From Desmodus rotundus (lineage: Eukaryota; Chordata; Mammalia; Chiroptera; Phyllostomidae), in contig NC_071388.1 of assembly GCF_022682495.2 (NCBI RefSeq), positions 176,357,622 to 176,421,621 of the forward strand: 64,000 nt of DNA, given 5' to 3'. A model generated the notes under the pieces. It worked only from the letters and a program-made list of their open reading frames with translations, was not told where the DNA came from and searched no databases. This document shows positions 35,263-46,133 of the stretch, piece by piece (position 1 is the first letter of the stretch; the number at the start of each line of letters is the position of its first letter). A program made the position numbers and the translations under genes.

Positions 35263-36190
35263 AGATATCTGTTTTATGCTAAATTCACATTTCTATAATA
35301 GAAACCATCTTATCTTACTTGATTGGGATAGAGTTTTTGGCTTGTTAATTGAAAAGTACATTAAAGCAGGAACAAAAGAATGTGTAACTACCTTCAAAAT
35401 TTATTTCACATTAACATATATGCAGGCACCCTATGATACAGTAGGACAAAGCCTACTTCTGAGACTTAGTTTGTTGATTTGTGCTCCACATTTGTATAGA
35501 AAATAAATCCTAAGGCCTCCTCTGAAGTATGTAGCATGGTTTCATCACAAATTACGGAATACAGGTGTGGAGAAGAGAATTGCTTACTAGCCATGTGAGT
35601 TCAGTCAGTGCATTTTCAAAAGGAAATTGAAAGCTTCAGTTAATTTCAAAGATTGTTTATGTAAACTCTTATTCAGATAGCTTCTGTATCTTAAGTAAAA
35701 GCATAGTCAATTTAATTAATTAATTAATATTTTATGTATTATCCAAAAGAGCTTATAATTATCTGTATTTTTATTTTTTCCCATTTTTTCTTGTTGTTCT
35801 GTTATGTTATAAATCCTGATGCATATTCGTTATATAGGAGGTTGGGTTTTGTTCCTTCACATACATCCTGTCCATACTTAAGACACTACTGCAAAGTTGC
35901 TTTGCAAATTAAGAATAGAAAGCAGAATTCTCAACAGCAGGTCCATTAGGGGGCTAAAATGTGTTTATAACCAATGTTTTAAAAAACATACATATACTTG
36001 TAGAAATAAACCTTATAGACAATAATGCTAATCTATTTTATATATGTATAGAGATTTTCCCCACAAACACCAATTATACATTGGCATTAATCACACTTGT
36101 TAGCTATTCTGTCAGGTAAAACAGACATCATTGGTCTCTAATGGCATCTTGCAGATGTGAACCAAGATTACAGCACGCAGATCAGCTAGG
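35263..36190. other. Unrecognised AT-rich DNA
   Basis: Includes a (TTAA)n patch at about 35713-35730. No family or coding signal recognised. Confidence 0.5.
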
Positions 36191-36194
36191 CCTG

Positions 36195-36395
36195 GAAGCC
36201 AATCCGTGCAGGTTTTAACTGCGACCAATCAGTGACAGGTGAAAATCATTCTCCTTGGTTACAAAGGCTGGCAGAACCTCGAGACCTGTTTTCAAGCTAG
36301 ATCAAAAGCAGCTAAGTATAAACGTAAAAATCCTCTTCAGAGTAAAATTTGAATCTCCTTTTAAGGAAAAAAAGGAAGGTATAAATAGCTTTTTT
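36195..36395 (+). promoter_or_regulatory. Promoter-like segment: two CCAAT boxes and a TATA box
   Basis: CCAAT at 36199-36203 (GAAGCCAATCCG) and at 36225-36229 (CGACCAATCAGTG), then TATAAATA at 36380-36387. Downstream sequence is locally CpG-bearing (CCGCGTAG, GGGACGTCTT, GACCGCGAG, ACGCCCGG) in a desert that otherwise nearly lacks CpG. The arrangement fits a RNA polymerase II promoter, although the CCAAT-to-TATA distance (about 150 bp) is longer than usual. An unrecognised LTR could give the same picture. Confidence 0.35.
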
Positions 36396-36409
36396 GTTCG
36401 TATTTTCAA

Positions 36410-36901
36410 TTATTTTGCAGCCGCGTAGATTAGGTGTAAACAAACCAGTGAAGGATAACCGCAGCAGGGACGTCTTCTTTTGGGAGTTCCCGATGAGACC
36501 GCGAGCTGCAGTCCAGAATTCAGCATGGGGCTTTCCCCCGCTGTGCTCGTGCTCACTACGCCCGGCTCCCTTTCAGTTACTTGTGAGAGCTGCGTGAACC
36601 TTTTATCTTGTGAAACTTGCCAACCTCAGGAATATTTGATAAGTTACTAGCTTTGCAACTTTTGCAGAATACATTCAAACATCACTTTTACCGGCAGCAA
36701 GACTACAAATGTTTTTCCAAAGATTAAAAAAAAGAAGTATACAAAAAGGAACCCTAGTGGAAACAATAACTATTGTTTCCCTGCGAACCCTCTTGTTTTC
36801 TGTACCTTGCAGCAGAGTCAGGCCAGGAGTAAAGGTCAGCAGACCGTCCTCCTGAGGTTATCATTCTCAGTCAAACCTCTTTCCAGAAGGGCAACACCAC
36901 T
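36410..36901 (+). other. Candidate first exon with strong splice donor
   Basis: Starts about 25 bp below the TATA box and ends at a consensus donor ACT/GTAAGT (GTAAGT at 36902-36907). No repeat family recognised within. It includes a small frame, ATG 36525 to TAG 36650 (41 residues). That start has A at -3 and G at +4, a hydrophobic LSPAVLVL stretch at residues 3-10 and a CESC...CETC pair at residues 20-32. No homologue is recognised. It may be a noncoding transcript leader or coincidence. Confidence 0.25.
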
Positions 36902-36910
36902 GTAAGTAAT

Positions 36911-39202
36911 AAGCTTCTTCCACTATTTTTTCAAACTTTTAACTGCCTTTCTTGGGTGAAATATTCCTTAATAATTTATTATTTTTATTTCCTTTTTTAT
37001 CAAATAATTAGCCCAATTTAATTTGTTAACAAATTATCATCTCTCAATATGTAATATTTATTTACTAGATGACAAATTAGACCACAGATTCTTTTAATAA
37101 ACTTTGAAAAGCCATGTTAAAAATACACTATTCTTTTTCAAAATGTTCGCAGTAGTACATTGTTGTTTTAAACCACAACTCCTGTGGAAACTCGGAAGGA
37201 TTATGGACAGCTGGGCGTTAGCTATAATGAATAGAACACCCCTGGTTTTAGGCATGGGATTAAATTGTTCTGAAAATTTGACCTGTATAACTAGCTCAAT
37301 AAGAAATATTAAAACTGATTTTGGTAAGAGATTTGGGATCAGACCTACACAATTTGCCTTGCTTATGAAAGGAAAAACCCCTAAACATTAGAGAATATCT
37401 AATACTATTAAGGGCCTCAGCATCATAGATATTTTTATTTACTACCTGATACTCATTCTCTCTTTAGATATTATTTACGGTCAGTGTATGAAGTCTCCAC
37501 GGGCTCTTCTGGATCTGCCCTGGATTCTTCTGGAGCAGATGTCTGCACGACCCAAGTCAAACAACATACTGAGTGGTGGAAGTCCCGTCCGTGCCTGCTT
37601 ACCCAGAACGAATCTCATACATGCATGGTGTTTACATGAAATATTTTTCTTTCCCAGAACTAGAAATGTAGGAACTGCAGTCATCCTTCTACCAGAAAGA
37701 GAATCTGAGGGTAATTTTTCTAATTTACTGGGAACAAAGTAAAGTTAAGGTCAGAGAGAAACCCCAAGACCTAAAATATCGTTCAGGCCCCTGCATTAAG
37801 CCTGATCAGCACTCACTCCTATCCATGGAACTTTCAGCCAATCAACTGCCCGCCATGAGAGGCCACTGTATAATGAACCACACTGGTAAACCAAGCAACC
37901 AGCAGGAGCAATGGCATCCAACAATGGCATCAAGTGTTGGTTGTTTTGTCTAGGAGAAGATGGAGAGAAATGAGTTATTGCTGCTCCTCTTTCAGATTTA
38001 ACGACCACTTAAAGTGAGAACACTCTTCACTGCAATATGTTTCAGATGCTACTGGATAGGTTAATGGCTTAAACTGAATGAAACCATGGCTTCCATTGGA
38101 AATAAAAATTCAAAGTTCAACCAATTTATTTAACTTATTTAGAAGTAACCTTAATAAAAGTAATTAATTTAAAAATTAGTGAATCTGGGAAAAGCCTAAG
38201 CCAGTCAGGCAGTCAGGATAATAAGCATAAACTATGACTGTCCTGGGAATCCCAAGGCCCTCAAATGACTCACCGTTAGGAATTTAACTACGTAAGGGTA
38301 GTTAAAGTTCATACAATGACTTGTGAGCTTTGGCTAGTATGTAACAAAACACGACTTTATTAATCCAACTAGGTAAACTTCCTTCTGTAGATCATCACGA
38401 ACAACAGGTGATCAAAATAAAGTTTCTTACAATAAAGTAACATCCATTCCTTGATGGAGAAAGACAAGTGCGCAGATGGTTATGACACAAACATCACAAA
38501 CGACGTACAGGCAGGATACAGTAAGCACTCAAGAGATTAACAGCTCAACTCTTTTGCTCTGCTGGAGGAGGTGGGAGAAAAAGTAACCAAGAAAGTTTCA
38601 AAAAGGAGTAAAATGAGAGCTGCATAAAATAAAATAATAGATATTTGGTAAGTAATTAAGAAAAAGAAGAATTTAGCCTTGAGTAACAGGATAGAAGGCA
38701 GGGAAGCATGAGGTCTAATAGGAAGTGATAAATTTGATGCTCTGCAAATCATTCACTACACCAGAAACTACCAACTCACACTTGTTCTTAGGTGACATCG
38801 AGGAGTTTTCTGGAAGCTTTAGTTAAGCTAAAATAATTACATGGCTTATGTTTATAAACCACATCACAATTCATAGCAGAATTTTATATTCGCCACTTTA
38901 TATATGGTTAGGTTACTCTCCTAAAAATGGCATAAAATGGCTTAATAACTTTAGGTTAATTTTGTTATAAAATATTAAATCCTTCTAAGCCTTATTTTAA
39001 CTAAAGTTAAATGATTTAGAATGATGCTGAGAGAAATTTTACTGAATAAATGTATCACATCTTTCCGTTTTTCAGCAAATGTATCAGTACTTTAGGATTC
39101 CTGTGATCTCAATAAATTTACAAAGGTTAGTTTTTATAAGTAAATTTAATGAAAGATTCCTTATTTTCAGTATAAAAACTTTGATTTAAATTTAGGGAGA
39201 TA
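36911..39202. other. Apparently single-copy DNA with one possible exon
   Basis: Low in recognised repeats for over 2 kb. A pyrimidine-rich acceptor (TCATTCTCTCTTTAG, about 37452-37466) opens a GC-richer segment to about 37712. 38350-38760 may hold an eroded L2 or similar antisense repeat, not certain. Confidence 0.4.
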
Positions 39203-39352
39203 TCCGTGGCTGGTGTGGCTCAGTGGATTGAGTGCAAGCCTGTGAACCAAAGGGCTGCATTTTAATTCCCAGTCTAGGGTGCGTGCCTGGGTCCCTTTCT
39301 CCCTCCCTTCCCCTCTCTAAAATAGATAAATAAAATAAATAAAATCTTTAAA
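39203..39352 (+). mobile_element. VES-type SINE (copy 8), internally deleted
   Basis: TCCGTGGCTGGTGTGGCTCA head, TTTTAATTCCCAGTCTAGGG B-box region, then a direct jump from GCCTGGGT (about 39287) to CCCTTTCTCCCTCCC. The AGGTCCCCAGTAGGGGGC segment and the following GAGAGGCAACC part are missing (roughly 60-70 bases relative to other copies). The (AAAT)n tail is intact. Confidence 0.9.
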
Positions 39353-40058
39353 AACAAAAAGAAATTCTGGGAGAAAAGCTGTTATCTTTTATTAAAGCTG
39401 AAAAAAAATAAAATAATAGGAAAGAAATTCCCTACAAAATTAAAGAACATTTTATTCCCCTTTAATACAGTACAGCCGTTTCTACTTTTATTGTTCGTAT
39501 TTAAAGTATAGAAGAAACCTTACCATGAAAATTTTATGCATAGAACCAAAAGATAAACAGCTTTCATTGATTCCCACCTGTATTCCCAGAGAGCCAAGAG
39601 TTATTTTGTTTCATTAAACCAAATTAAATTATAAAATAAATTTAGAAATACTTTCAAAATAATGCGATGTGCATTTTTCTCCAATCTCTTTGCTTGCCAA
39701 GTTTATCCCATTAGTTAGACAAGCATTTACATTACATAATTAAAAACTTTCTTCTTTACTTAACAGAAGTTGTTCAGTCCGGATATGGTTATCTTTACCC
39801 AAGTACAATATGTTGTTTTTTTAATAATGACCTATTATTTTAATTTCTTATTTAGTTTATGATGCACTTTGGTTTTATATATGGTATTAATTGTTGATAT
39901 TTTAAATATCAGCACCATTAAGTACATACTGAATTACATCATTTTTTCCCGATAGCTCAAATGATTTTAGTAGAAAGAAAAAAGTTAACACTGTTTTGGA
40001 CCTATACAGATATGTAGCATAATATAGAAATCTGATAACAGTCTACTGTTGTGGATCT
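39353..40058. other. Unrecognised AT-rich DNA
   Basis: Nothing recognised. Confidence 0.5.
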
Positions 40059-40285
40059 GTTAATTTACTGGGCTGCCATAATGAGGTATCATAAAATGTG
40101 TACAGAAGCTATTGCCCCACATTTCAGGAGGCTAGAAATCCCAAGTCGAGGTGTTGGCAGGGTTAGTGCCTACTGAGAGTTGTGGGGGAAATCTATTTTG
40201 TGTTGCTTCTTACTTTCTGCCTTCCAGGCATTCTTTGGTGCGCTCTGGCCTGTACCTGCATCACATTGACCTCTGCTTTCACCTT

Positions 40286-43017
40286 TTTTAAAAACCTCGT
40301 ATTTATTTTTTATTGTACATTATTGTTTGTGCTATTACAGTTGTCCCCCACTTTTTCTCCCTTTTCCCACCCTCAGCCAGCCCACCAAACTTCCCTCTTG
40401 CAATCCCCATAGTGTTGTCCGTGTCCATGGTTTTGGCATATATATCCTTTGGCTAATCCCTTCACCTTTTTTCACCCAGTACTCCCCGTTCTCCCGACAG
40501 CTGTCAGTCAGTTCCATGTATCTATGCTTCTGTTTCTATTTTGTTAATTAGTTTATTTTATTTTGTTCATTAGAATCCACATAAAAGTAGATTATATGGT
40601 ATTTGTTTTTCACTGAATGGCTTATTTCACTTAGCATAATACCCTCCAGGTCCATCCAAGCTGTCGGAAAGAGTTAGATTTCCTTCTTTTTTACTGTGGC
40701 GTAGTACTCCATTGAATAAATGCACCGCAGCTTTTTCATCCACTCATCCACTGATAGGCACTTAAGTTGTTTCATATTCCTGCTCTTATAAATAATGTTG
40801 GAATGAACATAGGTGCATATATTCTTTCAAATTAGTGTTTCGAGTTTCTCTGGACAAATTCCCAGAAGTGGAATTGCTGGGTCAAAGGGTAGTTCCAACC
40901 CTGGCTGGTGTAGCTCAGCGGATGGCCTGCGAACCTAAGGGTTGCCAGTTTGATTCCCAGTCAGGGTGCATTCCTGGGTTGTGGGCCAGGTGCCTGGTGG
41001 GGGCACATGACAGGCAACCCCACACTGATGTTTCTCTCCCTCTCCTTCTACCTCCCTTCCCCATCTGTATAGAAATAAATACATAAAATCTTTAAAAACA
41101 AAAGGTAGTTCCATTTTTTATTTTTTTAGGTAACACTATCCTGTTTTCCACAGTGGCTGCACCAGTCTGCATTCCCACCAACAGTGCAAAAGGGTTCCCC
41201 TTTCTCCACATCCTCACCAGCACCTTTTGTGGGTTTCTTTTTTAATTTATTGATGATGGCCATTCTGACAGGTGTGAGATGGTATCTCATTGTGGTTTTA
41301 ATTTGCGTCTCTCTGATGCTTAGTGATGTTGAGCATTTTTTCATGTATATCTGGGCCATGTGTATGTCCTCTTTGGAGAAGTACCTGTTCAGGTCTTTTG
41401 CCCATTTTTTAATTGGATTATTTGTCTTCTTGGTGTTGAGTTGCATAAGTTCTTTGTATATATTAGACATTAAACACTTATCAGATGTATCATTGGAAAA
41501 TACGTTCTTCCATACATTAAGCTCTCTTTTCACTTTGCTGAAGGTTTCTTTAGCTGTGCAGATTTAATTTGAGTGTAGTCCCATTTGTTTATTTTTGCCT
41601 TTGTTTCCCTTGCCCTAGGAGATATTTGAGATTTAATGCTTATGTTTTCTTGTAGGATTTTTATGCCATCACAATTTATATATAAGTTTTTAATCACTTT
41701 TAAGTTTATTCTTGTGTATGGTATAGGTTGGTGGTCTAGTTTCATTCTTTGGAATATACCAGTCCAGTTTTCTCAACACCATTTATTGAAGAAACTATTT
41801 TTTCTCCATTGTATGCTTTTGCCTCATTTTTCAAATATTAATTGATGATAAAGGCATGGATTTATTTCTGGCCTTTCTGTTTTGTTCCTGACCTACATGC
41901 CTGTTCTTATGCCAGTGCTATGCTATTTTGATTACTATGGCATTGTAGTATAGTTCGACAACAGGCAATTTTGTTCTTTTTTCTCAAGTTTGCTGAGGTT
42001 ATTCAGAGTCTTTTTTGTTTGCTTGTTTCATATACATTTTAGAATATTTTTTCTAGATCTATGAAATATGCCATTGGTATTTTAATAGGAATTGCCTTGA
42101 ATCTATAGATTGCTTTGGGTAGTATGAACATTTTAGTGATGTTAATTCTTTCATCCATGAACACAGTATATGCTTCCACTTATGTGTATCTTCCTCCATT
42201 TCTTTCTTCAGTTTTTCTACTATTTCTACAGTTTTTCAAGTATAGGTCTTTTACCTCTATGACTAAATTTATTCCTAGGTACCATATTTTTTGTTGCAAT
42301 AGTACATGGGATTGTGTTTTGTTTCTTTGTTTGTTTCTCTTTCTGACATTTATTACTGGTGTATAAAAATGCCACCAACTTCTGAGTATTGATTTTGTGT
42401 CCTGCTACTTTGCCAAAGTCATTTATCAGTTCTACTAGATTTTTGATGGAGTCTCTGGGTTTTCTATGGATACTATCATGTCATCTGCAAACAATGAGAG
42501 TTTTGCTTCCTCCTTTTTAATTTGGATGCCTTTTATTTCTCCTTGTCTGATCACTGTGGCTAGGGCTTTCAGTAGTATGTTGAGTAAAAGTGTTGAATGC
42601 AGACATCCCTGTCCTATTTGTGAGCTTAAGGGAAATGTTTTCATTTTTTGCTCATTGAGTATGTTGTTAGCTGTAGGTTTTTCATATGTATATGACCTTT
42701 ATTATGTTAAGGGATGATCCCTCTTTTCCCACTTTACTGAGAGTTTTTATCATAAATGGGTGCTGGATTTTACCAACTGCTTTTTCTGCATCTATTGATT
42801 TGATCAGGTGACTTTTATCTTTCATTTTCTTTATGTGATATATCACATTTATTGATTTGCAAATATACTAAGTTTGATCCCTTGGATAAATCCCACTTGA
42901 TCATGGTGTATGATCTTTTTAATGTATTGCTGTTTCAGGTTTACTAATATTTTATTGAGGACTTTAGGATCTACATTCATTACAGATACTGGTCTATAAT
43001 TTGTCTTCTTTTCTGTG
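40286..43017 (-). mobile_element. LINE-1, 5'-truncated, inserted in the LTR-like element
   Basis: Antisense L1. The 3'UTR is at the left (40290-40600). The ORF2 C-terminus follows near 40840-41560, interrupted by a SINE, with a 135-codon antisense frame at 41126-41533 still readable. The RT region follows, with a FADDMIV catalytic motif readable on the minus strand near 42475-42500. A near-identical direct repeat (TCTGCTTTCACCTT at 40272-40285 and TCTGCTTTCATCTT at 43018-43031, one mismatch) marks the target duplication. Frames are broken, so it is inactive. Confidence 0.9.
40898..41103 (+). mobile_element. VES-type SINE (copy 9) inside the LINE-1
   Basis: ACCCTGGCTGGTGTAGCTCA head, 'GTTTGATTCCCAGTCAGGG' B box near 40948, tail AAATAAATACATAAAATC. 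It is flanked by GGTAGTTCCA at 40888-40897 and 41104-41113, so it is the youngest of three nested insertions. Confidence 0.93.
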
Positions 43018-43255
43018 TCTGCTTTCATCTTCACATGGAGTTTTGTATGTGGTGTGTTTGTGTGTGTGTGTCTGTCTATCTCTATGTCCAAATTTCTTCA
43101 TTTTTTGAAAAGGCATAATCATGTTGGGTTATAGCTCAAGCTAATGAACACACTTTAACTTGATCATCTGCAAAGACCCTATTTCTTCAATAAGGCCACA
43201 TTCACAGGTACTAGGGTTTAGGACTCCATATGTTTTTATTACTCAACCCATAACA

Positions 43256-43615
43256 GTGACTGAGTTTTGGAATGCCTTTCTTTAAACACACTGAGACATT
43301 ATTGAACTATGCATCACAACACCTGGGTTAAACTCATCCCCTGTTGATCATGAAGGGATCATAATTTCTTCATGTTCTAAGCTTTCACAAATACACCTGG
43401 GCATCCAGGTGATGCTTTGTCTTATCTGAATCAGGAATGAACACAAGATGTCCAGGAAGAAAGGATTGAAATGAAAACTTATAAAAAGAGCTTTTGAGAA
43501 AAGCAGGGATATTTGAAAAAAGAAATAAATAAAATGTGAAGAAGAAAAAGTGGTTGAAATGAAAGAGTAACAAGACAAATTCACTTTATATTTTGGACAC
43601 ACAAAAAAGGAAAAG
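43256..43615. other. Unrecognised DNA
   Basis: Purine-rich at 43430-43620. No family recognised. Confidence 0.5.
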
Positions 43616-43619
43616 TTCA

Positions 43620-44530
43620 TGAAGTCTTATTTTCTGGTTGTGCCTTCTGAGGGATGCCAGAAGCAATGACAATCAAGTAAAAATCACAGACCTACAGGGC
43701 TCTTCCAAAAAATTATGAAAAAAACACTTAGGGGACTACTCATGGGAAGATGAGGTATAGTGGTAAGATTTATTGAAGCTGGAAAAACTACTAAGGACTG
43801 TTGTCAGGTACCTGGAGTCTGTGTCTCATCCATGGCCAGGTGGTTCAGCTACATTCCACTGTGGAAGAAGTTTGGCTTCGTCTTCACCAAAAAGGACAAG
43901 GGTCCAAAATTTTTCTGTCATCAGTTCAATGTCAAAACTTTGTCTAGCTCGGTTTCTTTCCCCATTCTGCCAGCTTTGTCTGTGTTCCCAGCTACACACC
44001 AGCCAATGCTGTGTTGCCGTACTCAGGCCTACATTGGGCCCATTCTCAGAGGGCCCATGCTGCTGCTATGGAGAAAGGACAAGCAGAGGCATGGGCTAGC
44101 ACACAATCTAACACATGCTATCAAAGGAGGCCTTTCCTAAACTTTGATCATATTACCTCAGGCTTGGGAAAGACCAGGCATTCTCTCAAACTAAGCAATC
44201 TTTTTCCCAATCCTTCATGGGCATGTGATGGGCCTTCCCCCTAATCAGTCCTGTCTTTTTCCCAGATTAGACACCTCCTCTTTACGGTTGCCATCTTGGC
44301 TTCTATTACACATGTCCCAGAGTTCTTCTATATCATCTGGTTTCTACTGCTCATGTGCTTAACTTTATCACCATAGTCTGGATGAATGGACCAACCGTTC
44401 CCCAGGGTGATCCTTCCTCCCTACATGAGGAGAAAGAAGAGTCTTAATCCCCTGGATGGGGCCATGTGGCTGTCCCCTGGAGTGTGTGAAGCTGTCGCTT
44501 TCAACCTAATTAAGCTTAGTTTTTCTCCCC
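43620..44530 (-). mobile_element. LTR-like block (antisense)
   Basis: GC-richer than its surroundings. On the minus strand an AATAAA signal lies in CAGCTTCAATAAATCTTACC (about 43763-43782), preceded by a promoter-like U3-style region that includes the reverse of CCATCTTGGCTTC near 44290. Two overlapping frames of 108 and 126 codons on the plus strand (43760-44140) show no recognisable protein. Orientation rests on the poly-A signal alone. Confidence 0.35.
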
Positions 44531-45751
44531 TCTCTTTTATTAATATTTAGCTATTTATGCTAATAATAATAATAAATAATAGGAGTCTTTTCATTTCAAT
44601 ATATATTTTTGTGGTTAATTTAAGTGTAAATAGGTCACATGATTCATTTTCGTATCGTGTTGAATGTTATTGAAATGCAGAATATACATATTTTAATGCA
44701 TATTGATAGCTAAACAGTCAATTTATATATCTCAGTCCAAATTTACTGATTTTTTTCAAATTTAATCATGTGTAAAATATTCAGAACAATCACAAGATTT
44801 AGAAGATCTTAAACAATATTCACATTTTGCACTATTTTATAATCAATTGGTGATACTCTAATTCTAGTTGAATATTGGACATCGACATAAATTTAATCTT
44901 GGAATTGTTATTTTGAAGATTCACATTTTAAAATGGTCAACAGATGATATCTATTTAAATGAATCAGTGGATAGTTATTGAACAAGTACAAACTTGTCTA
45001 GATAATTATTTTCAAGATTCAGCAGAATGACTCAAGTGTAGCATAGCGGATGCCAGTCAGAGTATTTGGAGCACATGTTATCAAATAAGGCTCAAAAATA
45101 ATTTGCATAACCCATCAGGAGTTAAATAGCAAGAATATAACTGAATGATCATGTAAACCTTCGTCAGAGTAACTTCTTTCAGGATTTCACTCCCTTGAAT
45201 CATTGGGAACACATTGCTGTTCCCTGTCCCATGTCTGTTTGCAGGGCCTTTTCAATTAATAGGTTTCAAAAAATGAACTTCTGATTGTGCAAATATTACA
45301 TACCACCTAAAAACACCATGTAAGTGTAAAAAATTTCAATGGATTTTTAACAATTTGGCATAGTTCCCTCTCAAAAAAATGCATTGTTGATTATTACCTA
45401 TTTTTACATGACATGAAGTTTTAATACACAAATATTCCAAAACAAAAATCTAGAAATGTTTTGAATATGCAGATAAAAAATTATTATATACATGAATGAA
45501 TGAATGGGTATCATAAATGCCTAGATTGCAAGATTCAAAGAGAAGCGTTAGTGCCAATCTCAAGGGTTCTGAAGTCCAGCTCTCTGAATTTAATTACTAG
45601 ATAAGTCTTGTGCTAGCCATGTGTACTAGGGAGTTTACTGGACTTTTTAAAACATGTATACAATAAAGAGGCTTAATTTTAGTACATCCGTTTATACGGA
45701 GTAGTGAAGATTAAATCAATTAATCTAGCTAAATGCACCTAATCTTAGTAT
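44531..45751. other. Unrecognised AT-rich DNA
   Basis: Short (TAA)n patch near 44560. Otherwise nothing recognised. Confidence 0.5.
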
Positions 45752-46133
45752 TGTATTAGTTTGCTAGGGCTGACAAAACAAAATTCCACAAACTGTGAGG
45801 CTTAAACAATAAAAAATTACTTTCTCACAGTTCTGGAGGTTGGAAGTTCAAGGCCCACGTGTCAGCAGATTTGGTTTCTCCTGAGGCCTCTCTCCTCGGT
45901 AGAAGATGACCGTCTTCTTGCTGTGTTTTCACATGGCCTGTCCTCTGTTCTGTGCATCAGGGTGTCTCTTCCTCCTCCAATAAGGACACCAATCATGTTG
46001 GTTTCAGACCTCACCTTTATGACCCAATTTAATCAGAAGTACTTCTTTAAAGGCCCTATCTCCAAATACAATTATGTTGAGGTTTAGGGATCCAACATCT
46101 AAATTTTGGAAGAACACAATTCAGTCCTTAACA
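45752..46133 (+). mobile_element. Solo LTR-like element (TGTATTAG...TTAACA)
   Basis: Begins TGTATTAGTTTGCTAGGGCT, contains CTCACAGTTCTGGAGGTTGG, TTTTCACATGGCC, 'AATAAGGACACCAATCATG' and ACCCAATTTAATC, and ends GTCCTTAACA. The flanks AGTAT and AGTAC are compatible with a diverged 5-bp duplication. Same repeat type as the split element at 40059-43255, but complete and uninterrupted. Confidence 0.75.

Larger units (their letters stand above)
40059..43255 (+). mobile_element. Old LTR-like element split by LINE-1
   Basis: The left half (40059-40285) begins TGTTAATTTACTGGGCTGCC and contains AGGAGGCTAGAAATCCCAAG and 'GGTGTTGGCAGGGTTAGTGCC'. The right half (43018-43255) resumes with TCTGCTTTCATCTTCACATG and ends with TTCACAGGTACTAGGGTTTA and CCCATAACA. 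Together they follow the order of the same mammalian repeat type as 45752-46133. The 2.7 kb between is LINE-1. LTR assignment is from memory of the consensus and its TG...CA ends. Confidence 0.7.

Noticed and set aside
41126..41533. 135-codon minus-strand frame with apparent protein homology
   Set aside because: It is the C-terminal part of LINE-1 ORF2 inside a broken, 5'-truncated L1, not a host gene.
43760..44140. 126- and 108-codon overlapping frames
   Set aside because: They lie in an LTR-like block, show no domain and overlap in different frames. Most likely chance in GC-richer repeat sequence.
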